Both the position numbers and the translations under genes were made by a program. Positions 1-6,051 of a stretch of DNA of 9,209 bases are shown here, one piece after another; the first letter of the stretch is position 1; each line of letters begins with the position of its first letter. The notes beneath the pieces were generated by a model, which saw only the letters and a list, made by a program, of their open reading frames with translations, was not told where the DNA came from and did not search any database. The DNA comes from Alphaproteobacteria bacterium (GTDB lineage: Bacteria; Pseudomonadota; Alphaproteobacteria; Rs-D84). The stretch is taken from contig JAIDLK010000016.1 of the NCBI GenBank assembly GCA_029051085.1, positions 1-9,209 on the forward strand, written 5' to 3'.

Positions 1-3
1 CAT
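1..3 (-). CDS. Start codon of a gene leaving the window on the left
   Basis: Only the ATG (complement of positions 1-3) lies inside the window. It is supported by a very good ribosome site, GGAGGA at 16-11, spaced like those of other genes here, and by the promoter and structured leader upstream (4-214). No product can be inferred, since no codon after the start is visible. The long leader suggests that expression of this gene is controlled by premature transcription termination. Confidence 0.6.
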
Positions 4-180
4 TGTTTTTTCCTCCATGGGTTTTTAGTTATTAAAAACACCGCCGTGATGAAGGGCGGTTGGAGGTTAAGAACTACAATAGTATAGTGTTGCTTATTTA
101 TATATATCACAACCCTCCAACCAGGCTGGAGAAAAACTATTGGAGGTTCTTACACCTCACACCAGGTATCACCCGATGCG
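4..180 (-). promoter_or_regulatory. Structured 5' leader, candidate transcription attenuator or riboswitch
   Basis: Reading the minus strand from the predicted start near 180, the leader holds CCTCCAA (146-140), then TTGGAGG (120-114), then CCTCCAACC (66-58), then a terminator hairpin (60-34) and the GGAGGA ribosome site. TTGGAGG can pair with the upstream CCTCCAA. Alternatively, extended to GGTTGGAGG (122-114), it can pair with the downstream CCTCCAACC, whose last three bases belong to the 5' arm of the terminator. A second long-range stem, GAGGTGTAAGAAC (158-146) with GTTCTTAACCTC (74-63), one base bulged, would favour the terminated state. This is the usual layout of anti-antiterminator, antiterminator and terminator. 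I do not recognise a known riboswitch consensus in it. The structure is read by eye, and the ligand or signal is unknown. Confidence 0.55.
34..60 (-). terminator. Intrinsic terminator inside the leader
   Basis: On the minus strand ACCGCC (60-55) pairs with GGCGGT (45-40) over a 9-nt loop, followed by G and five T (38-34). It lies about 18 nt before the ribosome site of the gene at position 3 and downstream of the promoter at 187-214, so it works as an attenuator for that gene. It would also stop read-through from the gene at 240-1622. Confidence 0.65.
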
Positions 181-186
181 TTATGA

Positions 187-214
187 ATTATATCAGAAAA
201 GTTGGAATTTGCAA
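187..214 (-). promoter_or_regulatory. Sigma-70-like promoter, extended -10
   Basis: On the minus strand, TTGCAA (214-209) and TATAAT (192-187) are separated by 16 bp, and the -10 is preceded by TG one base away (extended -10). The predicted start is near 180. It lies just after the stop codon of the spermidine-synthase-like gene and would drive the structured leader and the gene at position 3. Confidence 0.65.
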
Positions 215-239
215 ATATTTACTGGATTGCTTTACCGGC

Positions 240-1622
240 TTAATACCGGTCGTATATTACGGGCGTCTTGTTTATCGTGTAAATGCGGCCGTCATTCTCG
301 CGGTTATAGTATATGTACATAACGTTTGATATTTGGTCGTGTGTCCATGGATTGGCATATCCGATAACCTGGCGCTGGGTGTTATATGGAAATACGCGAT
401 GAAACGTGTTGTCAAATACGCGCGTATATGCGTCGTCAAAAGAAGCGCTGGTTACCATATTCATAATAATTATGCCGTTCGGTGCAACCCGTGATTTTAT
501 TCGTGACATAAATTCAGCCGTAATTAAATTTTCCGGAATCTGATAAGAATTCGAATATACATCCAATATAATCAGGTCATATTCTTCGTTCTTGTTTTTC
601 AAATATTGACTGGCGTCACGTACAACAAATTTTTTATTCGGTGTTAACTTTTGCTTTAAAAATTCTTTTTCCGAAATTTCTTTCAGCGTGCTTTCGATAT
701 CTACAAAAGTATATTCGTTAAAAGTGTCTTTCAGGCCCGCCGTAAATCCGCCGGCCCCCAGAACCAGTATTTTGCGCACTTTATCGCGCGGCATGTTATA
801 AATGAAATTATCGTTGATATAGTTTATATATTCCGCCCCCAATTGATGCTGTGGATAATATACCGACATCGGCAGACCGTTCATATATAAGATTTTAAGC
901 GCCCCCGCGTCCGTCACTGAAATCGTGGAGTTCGCGTTGTTTACCAATATTCCGAAATATTTACGCTGAACCGCATCGCTGTTAATCGCCGTTGCCGCGG
1001 CCAGAATAATTGCCGCCGCCACCCATATCCACCAGCGCCGTCTGCAAATCACCGCCCCCATCAGACCCAACGCCACAACCAGCATAATCGTATGATTAAC
1101 ACCGATAAAAGGCATCAGTACCAGTGTCGTTGCAATTGACGCCAAAACCGACCCGATTGTATCCCATGCCATAATGTTTCCGGCGTAATTTGTATTGTAT
1201 TTATGCAGCATTCTTGACAACAGGGTTGTATTATACCCGAATAAAAACGGCCCGACCGACAGTACGGCGAACGAGAAAATAAATGTCTGAATAAATCCGG
1301 CCCGTACCCCCGCGGCGTACATCCATTCAAAGTATTTTGATACCAGCGGAAAAGAACCGGCCAAGATTGCAAGTGTGGAAATAATCAGGAAGCTGATTGC
1401 CAGAATTCTGCGTGCACGTGATGCGCCGATATTTCCGCGTGTGCCCATAAAATACCCCAGCGACATAAACCCCATAAAGCATCCCATGATAATGCTGGTA
1501 ATAACGGCGGCACTGCCGACAAAGAAAGACAACTGGCGCATTACGACCAGCTCCAGCGACATACTGACAAAGCCGTTCAGAAATATCAGGAAAACCAACC
1601 ACAGTCGCAATTTTTTCGTCAT
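240..1622 (-). CDS. Membrane-fused spermidine-synthase-like protein
   Basis: The 460-residue protein has about seven hydrophobic segments in residues 5-213 and a soluble domain from about 220 to the end. The soluble part has the Rossmann layout of spermidine synthases and SAM methyltransferases: a nucleotide loop VLGAGGFTAG (287-296), an acidic VDIE (307-310), RDAS (335-338) and a strand ending LILDVYSN-like at 351-358 with Asp354. The canonical GGGDGG of aminopropyltransferases is replaced by GAGGFT, so true polyamine synthesis is doubtful. The family is widespread in bacteria as fused membrane proteins of uncertain function. The start is well supported by GGGAGG 7 nt upstream. The gene lies 61 bp after the GNAT-like gene on the same strand with no clear terminator between, so the two may form an operon. 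Confidence 0.8.
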   Translation of the reverse strand: MTKKLRLWLVFLIFLNGFVSMSLELVVMRQLSFFVGSAAVITSIIMGCFMGFMSLGYFMGTRGNIGASRARRILAISFLIISTLAILAGSFPLVSKYFEWMYAAGVRAGFIQTFIFSFAVLSVGPFLFGYNTTLLSRMLHKYNTNYAGNIMAWDTIGSVLASIATTLVLMPFIGVNHTIMLVVALGLMGAVICRRRWWIWVAAAIILAAATAINSDAVQRKYFGILVNNANSTISVTDAGALKILYMNGLPMSVYYPQHQLGAEYINYINDNFIYNMPRDKVRKILVLGAGGFTAGLKDTFNEYTFVDIESTLKEISEKEFLKQKLTPNKKFVVRDASQYLKNKNEEYDLIILDVYSNSYQIPENLITAEFMSRIKSRVAPNGIIIMNMVTSASFDDAYTRVFDNTFHRVFPYNTQRQVIGYANPWTHDQISNVMYIYYNRENDGRIYTINKTPVIYDRY

Positions 1623-1627
1623 TTAAA

Positions 1628-1645
1628 TTCCTCCCTTGCGAGGAA
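1628..1645 (-). promoter_or_regulatory. Small hairpin covering the ribosome site
   Basis: On the minus strand TTCCTC (1645-1640) can pair with GAGGAA (1633-1628) over the loop GCAAGG, placing most of the GGGAGG ribosome site of the spermidine-synthase-like gene in a stem. Such hairpins can lower translation or make it depend on ribosomes arriving from the upstream gene. The stem is only 6 bp and AT-rich in part, so the effect may be small. Confidence 0.3.
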
Positions 1646-1683
1646 AAGCTTAGCTGAAAAAATATGTCGTCGCAATGCAAATT

Positions 1684-1983
1684 TTAGTGTGCGTTAATCA
1701 GGCGGACATCGGCGAATTCGGGGTGCCGACTGAACATCGCCGCGGCAAACGGACACAGTGCGATAACCTTGCGCTTTTGTGTGCGTGCCATATCAACCAC
1801 CGCCGATACCAGCCCCAATCCCACATGTGCGCCGCGGTATGATTCTGCAACCTCGGTATGGTCTATTATCATTTTATCACCGCCGGTTGGAACAAATGTA
1901 ATTTCACCGACGGCCTGGCCGTCGCAGTGTGCATAGAAACCCTGGCCGTCGTCAAACAAAATATATTTCACATCGTATGCCAT
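1684..1983 (-). CDS. Small GNAT-fold acetyltransferase-like protein (YjdJ/NATD1 type)
   Basis: This 99-residue protein matches the short one-domain GNAT-like family found in bacteria and in human NATD1. Visible hallmarks are DHTEV (41-45), the acetyl-CoA loop region YRGAHVGLGLV (49-59), and the family tail with LCPFAAAMF (76-84) and SRHPEFADV (85-93), including Cys77. The length is typical, so it is not a truncated GNAT. The substrate is not known for the family. The start follows GAGGG about 6 nt upstream. A TATAAT at 2011-2006 could be a weak promoter but overlaps the terminator of the preceding gene and has no -35 box, so read-through or a weak promoter of its own are both possible. Confidence 0.85.
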   Translation of the reverse strand: MAYDVKYILFDDGQGFYAHCDGQAVGEITFVPTGGDKMIIDHTEVAESYRGAHVGLGLVSAVVDMARTQKRKVIALCPFAAAMFSRHPEFADVRLINAH

Positions 1984-2000
1984 GTTACCCTCGTTTGATA

Positions 2001-2032
2001 TAAAAATTATAGCCGGACTATATCCGTCCGGC
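2001..2032 (-). terminator. Intrinsic terminator after the Cys-rich gene
   Basis: GCCGGAC (2032-2026) and GTCCGGC (2018-2012) form a perfect 7-bp GC-rich stem with a 7-nt loop, followed on the minus strand by TATAATTTTTATA. The T-run is interrupted, so termination may be partial. It lies 28 bp downstream of the stop codon at 2060. Confidence 0.6.
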
Positions 2033-2059
2033 CATAGGGTTGTTATCCCTCAAACGTGT

Positions 2060-2767
2060 TTATTCTGCCGTAAACGACTGGCTATAGTAGCAGGGGCTTT
2101 CAAAACTATAACTGCCGGATGTATCCGAGCCTGAGGTTATATAGCAGCTGGTAATCCTACTATTGTTTCCCGTCTCTGAAGTTCCTTGGCTTGGACATCG
2201 GCTGCACGTTGATGTAGAACTTATCGCAGGACCGTAATATCCGGCCGTGCATCTGTATTCTGTGCCGGTATCTTTGCATGTTCCGCAATCACATGTGCGT
2301 TTTGTGCGCTGTTGCATTTTGATATTGCCGGACACGGTTGTCCATGCACTGTCGCTGCAGTTGCTGCATGTGCCACAGCATGTTTTATATGTATACCCGG
2401 CAAATTGTGTCTGACAGTCCGACGGTTTTTCAGTTTGGTCTGTCAGGGTATAACCGCTGGGGCATGATGTGCATGATGTGATTTTATAGCATGCTGTCAT
2501 TTCGCTGCCGCCACTGGTGGGGTCCAATGTGGCGCCACAGCTGGAACAGTAAGCCGTATAATATACATAGCCTGTAGTGGCGCAGTTCGTTCCGCGTGTA
2601 AGATTTGAAACACTGTAACCTGCCCCCCCGCCGTTGCATGCGGATGCCTTTTGGCATGTATATTGCACTATCGGTTGAAAACCGGTTCCCGGATTTAATG
2701 TTAAGGCGTTTGTTCCAAATGTAGTGCTAATTAAAATAGCAACAGCACAAAGTACGGTTTTTATATT
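2060..2767 (-). CDS. Secreted cysteine-rich protein, function unknown
   Basis: The protein of about 236 residues begins with a clear Sec signal peptide (NIKTVLCAVAILI then a small-residue stretch, likely cut after TNA near residue 22). The mature part carries about 21 cysteines, many as CxxC pairs (CSSC, CTSC, CGTCSNC, CDCGTC, CSRC), and is rich in Ser, Thr, Gly and Tyr. This resembles extracellular disulfide-stabilised small-repeat domains. I recognise no catalytic motif and no lipobox, so it is probably a free periplasmic or surface protein. The ATG at 2767 is chosen because the AGGAGG site (2787-2782) is 11 nt away; the alternative ATG at 2779 is only 2 nt from it, which is too close. It has its own consensus promoter and an unusual leader. 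A terminator follows the gene. Confidence 0.75.
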   Translation of the reverse strand, partial: NIKTVLCAVAILISTTFGTNALTLNPGTGFQPIVQYTCQKASACNGGGAGYSVSNLTRGTNCATTGYVYYTAYCSSCGATLDPTSGGSEMTACYKITSCTSCPSGYTLTDQTEKPSDCQTQFAGYTYKTCCGTCSNCSDSAWTTVSGNIKMQQRTKRTCDCGTCKDTGTEYRCTAGYYGPAISSTSTCSRCPSQGTSETGNNSRITSCYITSGSDTSGSYSFESPCYYSQSFTAE

Positions 2768-2784
2768 CATTGTTTGCATTTCCT

Positions 2785-2898
2785 CCTAATCCAAACGTCC
2801 GTTTTTTTTAGGCAACAGGAAATATGTCACATCAGGCAGAAAACAAGGAATATTGATACAGCAAAAAACGCCCGTATAAAACGGACGTTTGGATTAGG
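2785..2898. repeat. Perfect 21-bp inverted repeat flanking a 72-bp segment
   Basis: The arms are 2785-2805 and 2878-2898, exact reverse complements over 21 bp; one arm begins CCTAATCCAAACG. On the minus strand the promoter-proximal arm contains the 5' half of a terminator hairpin. The distal arm overlaps the first half of the AGGAGG ribosome site of the Cys-rich gene. It can act as an RNA long-range stem that competes with the terminator, or as recombination sites of an invertible segment. Inverting the 72-bp interior would move the hairpin away from its T-tract and so remove the terminator. Confidence 0.85.
2863..2889 (-). terminator. Intrinsic terminator in the leader of the Cys-rich gene
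   Basis: On the minus strand AACGTCCGT (2889-2881) pairs with ACGGGCGTT (2875-2867) over a 5-nt loop with one G-T wobble, then a run of six T (2868-2863). It follows the ldh stop by about 60 nt and so could end ldh transcripts. It also sits only about 17 nt after the predicted start of the consensus promoter at 2913-2941, so it should abort most of that promoter's transcripts unless another structure forms. Confidence 0.7.
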
Positions 2899-2912
2899 CA
2901 TATATTACTATG

Positions 2913-2941
2913 ATTATATGTCTTGTGTACTTTGATGTCAA
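2913..2941 (-). promoter_or_regulatory. Perfect-consensus sigma-70 promoter
   Basis: TTGACA (2941-2936) and TATAAT (2918-2913) are separated by exactly 17 bp, a full match to the consensus. The -35 lies 6 bp beyond the ldh stop codon. The predicted start is near 2906, giving a leader of about 140 nt for the Cys-rich gene. A promoter this strong followed at once by a terminator implies that control is exerted after initiation. Confidence 0.8.
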
Positions 2942-2947
2942 TGTGTT

Positions 2948-3877
2948 TTAAATCGCATCAAAATTCCCACGAATAATTTTCCCTGATTTTTTTAGCGCGG
3001 CCGCCTCTGTCGCCGACAATTTTGGGCGCAGGCTTGCCGCAACACCGTCTGCGCCGACTATGCGCGGCAGTGACATCGCCAACTTTTCGCGGCCGGTGCC
3101 TTCTACCATGCTGACTGTTAAAATTCTGCGTTCATCGTTTACGATACTGCGCAGCAAATCCGCAACCGCGGCCCCGATGCCATCCCATGTTGCACCGCGT
3201 CCGCGAATGATTTCATATGCGGCGTTATGCACACGATATTCTATTGTCTGGCGTGTCGCGGCGGTAAGAGAATTTTTTGTCTGGCGGCAAAATTCCTCCA
3301 GCGGCAACCCGCCGACACTTGCCGCGGCCCATGCGACAACGCTGCTGTCGCCATGTTCGCCCAAGACGTATGCATGGACAGCACGGGTCGATACGCCCAG
3401 ACTGCGCCCCAGTATTGTACGCAGACGCGCCGTATCCAGCATGGTACCCGTCCCGATTACGCGTGACGCCGGCAACTTGGACAGTTTCTGGGCCAGCATT
3501 ACCATCACATCCAGCGGATTGGTTACCATGATGATTTTGACGCGCTTTGAATCAACGTTTGCCATGACGCGCGGAATAATGTCCGATACTACCGCAACAT
3601 TTTTCTGTAACAGGTCTGTGCGGGTCTCGCCGGGTTTTTGGTTTGCGCCTGCGGCGATAATGACAATATCTGACCCGCGCATTGCGCGATAGTTGTTTGC
3701 AGCGGTTATTTTTATGTCATATGAAAAAGCCGCCGCATGTCCCAAATCTTCGGCCGCCGCGCGTGCGCGCAATGCATCACGGTCAAACAATACCATTTCA
3801 TGTGCCAGGCCTGTTCCCGCAACCGCGGTGGCCACCGCGGCGCCGACAGCACCGATTCCTATAATTGCTATTTTCAT
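2948..3877 (-). CDS. ldh: L-lactate dehydrogenase
   Basis: The 309-residue NAD-dependent enzyme interconverts pyruvate and lactate in the cytoplasm, re-oxidising NADH in fermentation. It has the dinucleotide loop GIGAVG (7-12) with Asp32 after strand 2 (NAD rather than NADP), and the active-site loop GANQKPGETR (77-86). In this loop Gln80 corresponds to Gln102 of Bacillus lactate dehydrogenase, where malate dehydrogenases have Arg; Arg86 matches Arg109. Asn120, Asp148 and Arg151 (LDTAR), catalytic His175 (GEHGDS) and Thr230 are all present. The Gln is the reason to call lactate rather than malate dehydrogenase. Length is normal. The start follows GGAAGAG closely, and an extended -10 lies just upstream. 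It stands between sodB and the Cys-rich gene, each with its own signals. Confidence 0.88.
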   Translation of the reverse strand: MKIAIIGIGAVGAAVATAVAGTGLAHEMVLFDRDALRARAAAEDLGHAAAFSYDIKITAANNYRAMRGSDIVIIAAGANQKPGETRTDLLQKNVAVVSDIIPRVMANVDSKRVKIIMVTNPLDVMVMLAQKLSKLPASRVIGTGTMLDTARLRTILGRSLGVSTRAVHAYVLGEHGDSSVVAWAAASVGGLPLEEFCRQTKNSLTAATRQTIEYRVHNAAYEIIRGRGATWDGIGAAVADLLRSIVNDERRILTVSMVEGTGREKLAMSLPRIVGADGVAASLRPKLSATEAAALKKSGKIIRGNFDAI

Positions 3878-3903
3878 CTCTCTTCCTTTTTTTTGTCGGA
3901 TTT

Positions 3904-3912
3904 ATTATAGCA
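3904..3912 (-). promoter_or_regulatory. Extended -10 promoter for ldh
   Basis: TGCTATAAT on the minus strand (3912-3904) is a full extended -10 element; no convincing -35 is seen because that position is taken by the sodB terminator. The predicted start is near 3897, about 20 nt before the ldh start codon. Confidence 0.5.
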
Positions 3913-3913
3913 G

Positions 3914-3941
3914 AAAAAAACGGGGACTGCCCCCGTTTTTT
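3914..3941. terminator. Bidirectional-looking terminator after sodB
   Basis: CGGGG (3921-3925) and CCCCG (3931-3935) form a 5-bp GC stem over a 5-nt loop, extended by A and T tracts on both sides (seven A and six T). On the minus strand it ends sodB; its A-tract overlaps the sodB stop codon. It lies immediately before the ldh promoter. Confidence 0.8.
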
Positions 3942-4524
3942 ATAATTTCATGTTTTCTGCAACAAAATCCCAGTTCGCCAGATTATCCCACACGGCGTCT
4001 ACGAATTCGGCGCGACGATTCTGGTAATCCAGATAGTATGCATGCTCCCATACATCAATGGTAAATATCGGTGTCATGCCGTGGGCAATCGGTGTGTCGG
4101 CATTTGCGGTTGTTATTATTTTATAAGAGCCGCCATCGTATACAATCCATGCCCAACCGCTGCCAAATACGGACAGGGCGGCTGTGCGGAACTGATTTCG
4201 CAGCTCGTCTTTGCCACCGAATGCCGCGGCTAATTTTTCCGGTACCTCCATTTGCTTGTTTGCCGGCCGCAGGCAGTTAAAAAAGAAATCGTGGTTATAG
4301 ACCTGGGCTGCGTTGTTGAAAATTTTTTGGTCGTTATTCAGTGATGTTCGTACTATTTTTGTCAGCGGCATGGTCTCATATGCCGTTCCCGTGATAAGTT
4401 CGTTCAGATTATTTATATATGTCGCGACATGCTTGCCATGATGATAAGACAGTGTTTCCGCACTGATATACGGTGCCAAGGCATCCGATGCATATGGCAA
4501 CGGAAACTGAGACAGTGTAAACAT
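3940..4524 (-). CDS. sodB: Iron superoxide dismutase
   Basis: The 194-residue cytoplasmic enzyme dismutates superoxide to hydrogen peroxide and oxygen. Metal ligands are His28 (YHHGKH), His78 (YNHDFFF), Asp157 and His161 (DVWEH). Gln74 in AAQVYNH, in place of the Gly found in Mn enzymes, and GSGWAW (121-126) point to the Fe type. Length is typical. The reading frame is open for 19 more codons upstream (to 4581), but MFTLSQFPLPY matches the family N terminus, and AAGGGG lies 7 nt before the ATG at 4524, so the shorter start is right. No strong promoter was found in 4525-4670 on this strand; TTGTGT-N17-AACAAT near 4587-4559 is a weak candidate. Confidence 0.93.
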   Translation of the reverse strand: MFTLSQFPLPYASDALAPYISAETLSYHHGKHVATYINNLNELITGTAYETMPLTKIVRTSLNNDQKIFNNAAQVYNHDFFFNCLRPANKQMEVPEKLAAAFGGKDELRNQFRTAALSVFGSGWAWIVYDGGSYKIITTANADTPIAHGMTPIFTIDVWEHAYYLDYQNRRAEFVDAVWDNLANWDFVAENMKL

Positions 4525-4618
4525 GGAATTCCCCTTCGTTAATTTATCGGTATTATTGTTGCGCCATGCCGGAATAAACACAACAGGAATTTTTTAAGAC
4601 TTTCATAATAAAAAGGTC

Positions 4619-4647
4619 TTGCGCCGCATGCCGCCTGTTTTTATAAT
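4619..4647 (+). promoter_or_regulatory. Promoter of the thioredoxin-like/cvpA pair
   Basis: TATAAT at 4642-4647 is a perfect -10. TTGCGC at 4619-4624, 17 bp upstream, is a weak -35. The predicted start is near 4654, only about 17 nt before the ATG at 4671 and just before the AGGAG site. Confidence 0.5.
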
Positions 4648-4670
4648 CAGTGCATCGCAAAGGAGAAAAT

Positions 4671-5240
4671 ATGAAAAAATCATCTATTGTATCGGCCGCA
4701 ATGGGGCTGGCGTTTATCGGTTCTGCATCGGCTGCAAATATCACGGTTTATTATTCACCGACGTGCCCGCACTGTCATCATGCGCGTGACTTCATCAATG
4801 GCACATTGATTTATGAATATCCGACAATCACCGTGACCGAGGTTAATGTCATGGACCAGGCTAATCTGGAAAATTTCCAGGCAACCTTGGAAAAGTGCAA
4901 ATTTGAATCCGGTGGCGTTCCGGTAATTGTTATCGGCGACAAATGCGAACAGGGTTATGCCGACTTTATGCAGGACACATTGCGCCAGCATGTAGAAGCG
5001 GACATGTCTGATGCCCAGAAAAAGACCGCGGCCGAAAACAAGGCTGAAATGGAAAAAGACGCCGAGGGTTTTAAGGCCGCCAACGCGGCCCGCGCGAATG
5101 CTGTATCTGAATATAATGCCGCCGAAGCTGCGGCCGCTGCGGAAAAGGGCGGTAATTCCACGATTTGGTTCTGGGGACTGCTGGTTGTATTGGTCGCAGG
5201 CCTGGGCTTTGTTTTGGTTAAAAAGGGCAAGCGCAATTAA
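4671..5240 (+). CDS. Membrane-anchored periplasmic thioredoxin-fold protein with CPHC site
   Basis: The 189-residue protein begins with a Sec signal (KKSSIVSAAMGLAFIGSASA, cut after Ala21 or 22). It continues with a short glutaredoxin/thioredoxin-like domain with the redox motif CPHC (32-35) and a cis-proline segment GGVPVIVIGDK (81-91, Pro84). Residues about 105-160 are a charged, Ala-rich helical stretch that looks like a coiled coil or stalk, and 165-183 is one membrane span with a KKGKR tail. The redox domain therefore faces the periplasm. CPHC is also the DsbA active-site sequence, so a role in disulfide formation or isomerisation is plausible, but the domain is grxA-like in size and is not DsbA. 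Two extra Cys (76, 92) are present. ATG 4671 follows AGGAG by 5 nt. cvpA starts 22 bp downstream. Confidence 0.8.
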   Translation: MKKSSIVSAAMGLAFIGSASAANITVYYSPTCPHCHHARDFINGTLIYEYPTITVTEVNVMDQANLENFQATLEKCKFESGGVPVIVIGDKCEQGYADFMQDTLRQHVEADMSDAQKKTAAENKAEMEKDAEGFKAANAARANAVSEYNAAEAAAAAEKGGNSTIWFWGLLVVLVAGLGFVLVKKGKRN

Positions 5241-5262
5241 GACCATAACGACGGTATAGGAA

Positions 5263-6027
5263 ATGTTTGATTTAACCAGTCTTGATTACATATACATCGG
5301 CGTTATCTTGGCGTCCACAATATGGGCGACGATTCGCGGCGGAATATATGAAACGGTGGCAACCCTGTCATGGGTTGTCGCCGCGGTGGCCGCACGCTTT
5401 ATCTCGCCCATGCTGGACGGATTGTTACAGCATTGGTTCGGTCTGGCCGAATCAACGGTTGGAACGCTGGTGTCATCGTATTTCATTGTCTTTTTTGTCA
5501 TTTTGTTGGTGGTCGGCTTCTTTAACCAGAAACTGCGCGACAAGATTCAGGAAAGTATGATGAATGTTACGGATCACACGTTGGGTGTCATATTTGGCAT
5601 TGTTCGTGGTATTGCCGTTATGGGTGTGGTGTACTGGGTGGCGTTATGGTATTATTCCGATGCGCCGATGCTGCCACGCTGGATTGCAGATGCGCGTACG
5701 CGCCCGATTATGCAGTTAACGGCGGTAAAGCTGGATAAATGGTTCCTGCCCGGCGCAGAAAATAAATTATTGCAACGTGATGTTGCCGGTACCCAAGAAG
5801 CGATTGAAATTTATAACAATCTGATAAATCCGGCCGTCGCGGACAAGCCGACGCCGACCGTCGAAAAGGCGCCGGTCCCGGCTGCAAAGCCGGCGGATGC
5901 GGCACCGTCTGAAATACCTGTGGATGAAACAGGATATAAATCGTCTGAGCGCACCGCTTTGGAAAATCAGTTGCTGCAAATCGAAACAGCGGCACTTGCC
6001 GCCGAAGAGCGTGACGAAAACGAATAA
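5263..6027 (+). CDS. cvpA: CvpA family membrane protein
   Basis: The 254-residue inner-membrane protein has four hydrophobic segments in about residues 8-130 and the family pattern near the start (DYIYIGVILAST, then RGGIYE) and at ITDHTLG-like VTDHTLGVIFGIVRG (101-115). CvpA is needed for colicin V production in E. coli and is linked to envelope integrity; the molecular function is not settled. Residues after about 180 form a Pro/Ala-rich, charged tail without a recognised domain, longer than in E. coli CvpA (about 160 residues). The ribosome site (AGGA) is weak and close to the ATG. The 22-bp gap to the thioredoxin-like gene suggests one operon, unlike the purF linkage of enterobacteria. Confidence 0.85.
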   Translation: MFDLTSLDYIYIGVILASTIWATIRGGIYETVATLSWVVAAVAARFISPMLDGLLQHWFGLAESTVGTLVSSYFIVFFVILLVVGFFNQKLRDKIQESMMNVTDHTLGVIFGIVRGIAVMGVVYWVALWYYSDAPMLPRWIADARTRPIMQLTAVKLDKWFLPGAENKLLQRDVAGTQEAIEIYNNLINPAVADKPTPTVEKAPVPAAKPADAAPSEIPVDETGYKSSERTALENQLLQIETAALAAEERDENE

Positions 6028-6051
6028 AAAACGCCCGATTGGGCGTTTTTT
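6026..6051. terminator. Shared bidirectional terminator between convergent genes
   Basis: AAAAAACGCCC, loop GATT, GGGCGTTTTTT: a perfect 11-bp inverted repeat with T-tracts on both strands. It overlaps the last bases of the cvpA stop codon and of the stop codon of the gene at 6050-7294, so one hairpin ends both transcripts. Confidence 0.92.

Noticed and set aside
23..110. Possible leader peptide on the minus strand starting at GTG 110 with Ile-Val-Val-Leu codons near 80-69, suggesting branched-chain amino acid attenuation
   Set aside because: The GTG is only 3 nt after GGAGG, the frame has no stop before the main start codon, and the run of regulatory codons is short. Not strong enough to call.
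60..329. Plus-strand ORFs of 89 and 60 codons in the leader region
   Set aside because: They run antisense to the structured leader and the end of the spermidine-synthase-like gene and show no family features. The GGAGG they appear to start near belongs to the stem elements.
3060..3692. Long plus-strand ORF of 210 codons
   Set aside because: Antisense shadow of ldh; the minus frame has all catalytic residues of lactate dehydrogenase.
2948..3877. Malate dehydrogenase as the identity of this gene
   Set aside because: The active-site loop has Gln (GANQKPGETR) where malate dehydrogenases have Arg, so lactate dehydrogenase fits better.
4525..4581. Longer sodB start at 4581
   Set aside because: The extra 19 residues are not family-like, and AAGGGG is placed correctly for the ATG at 4524.
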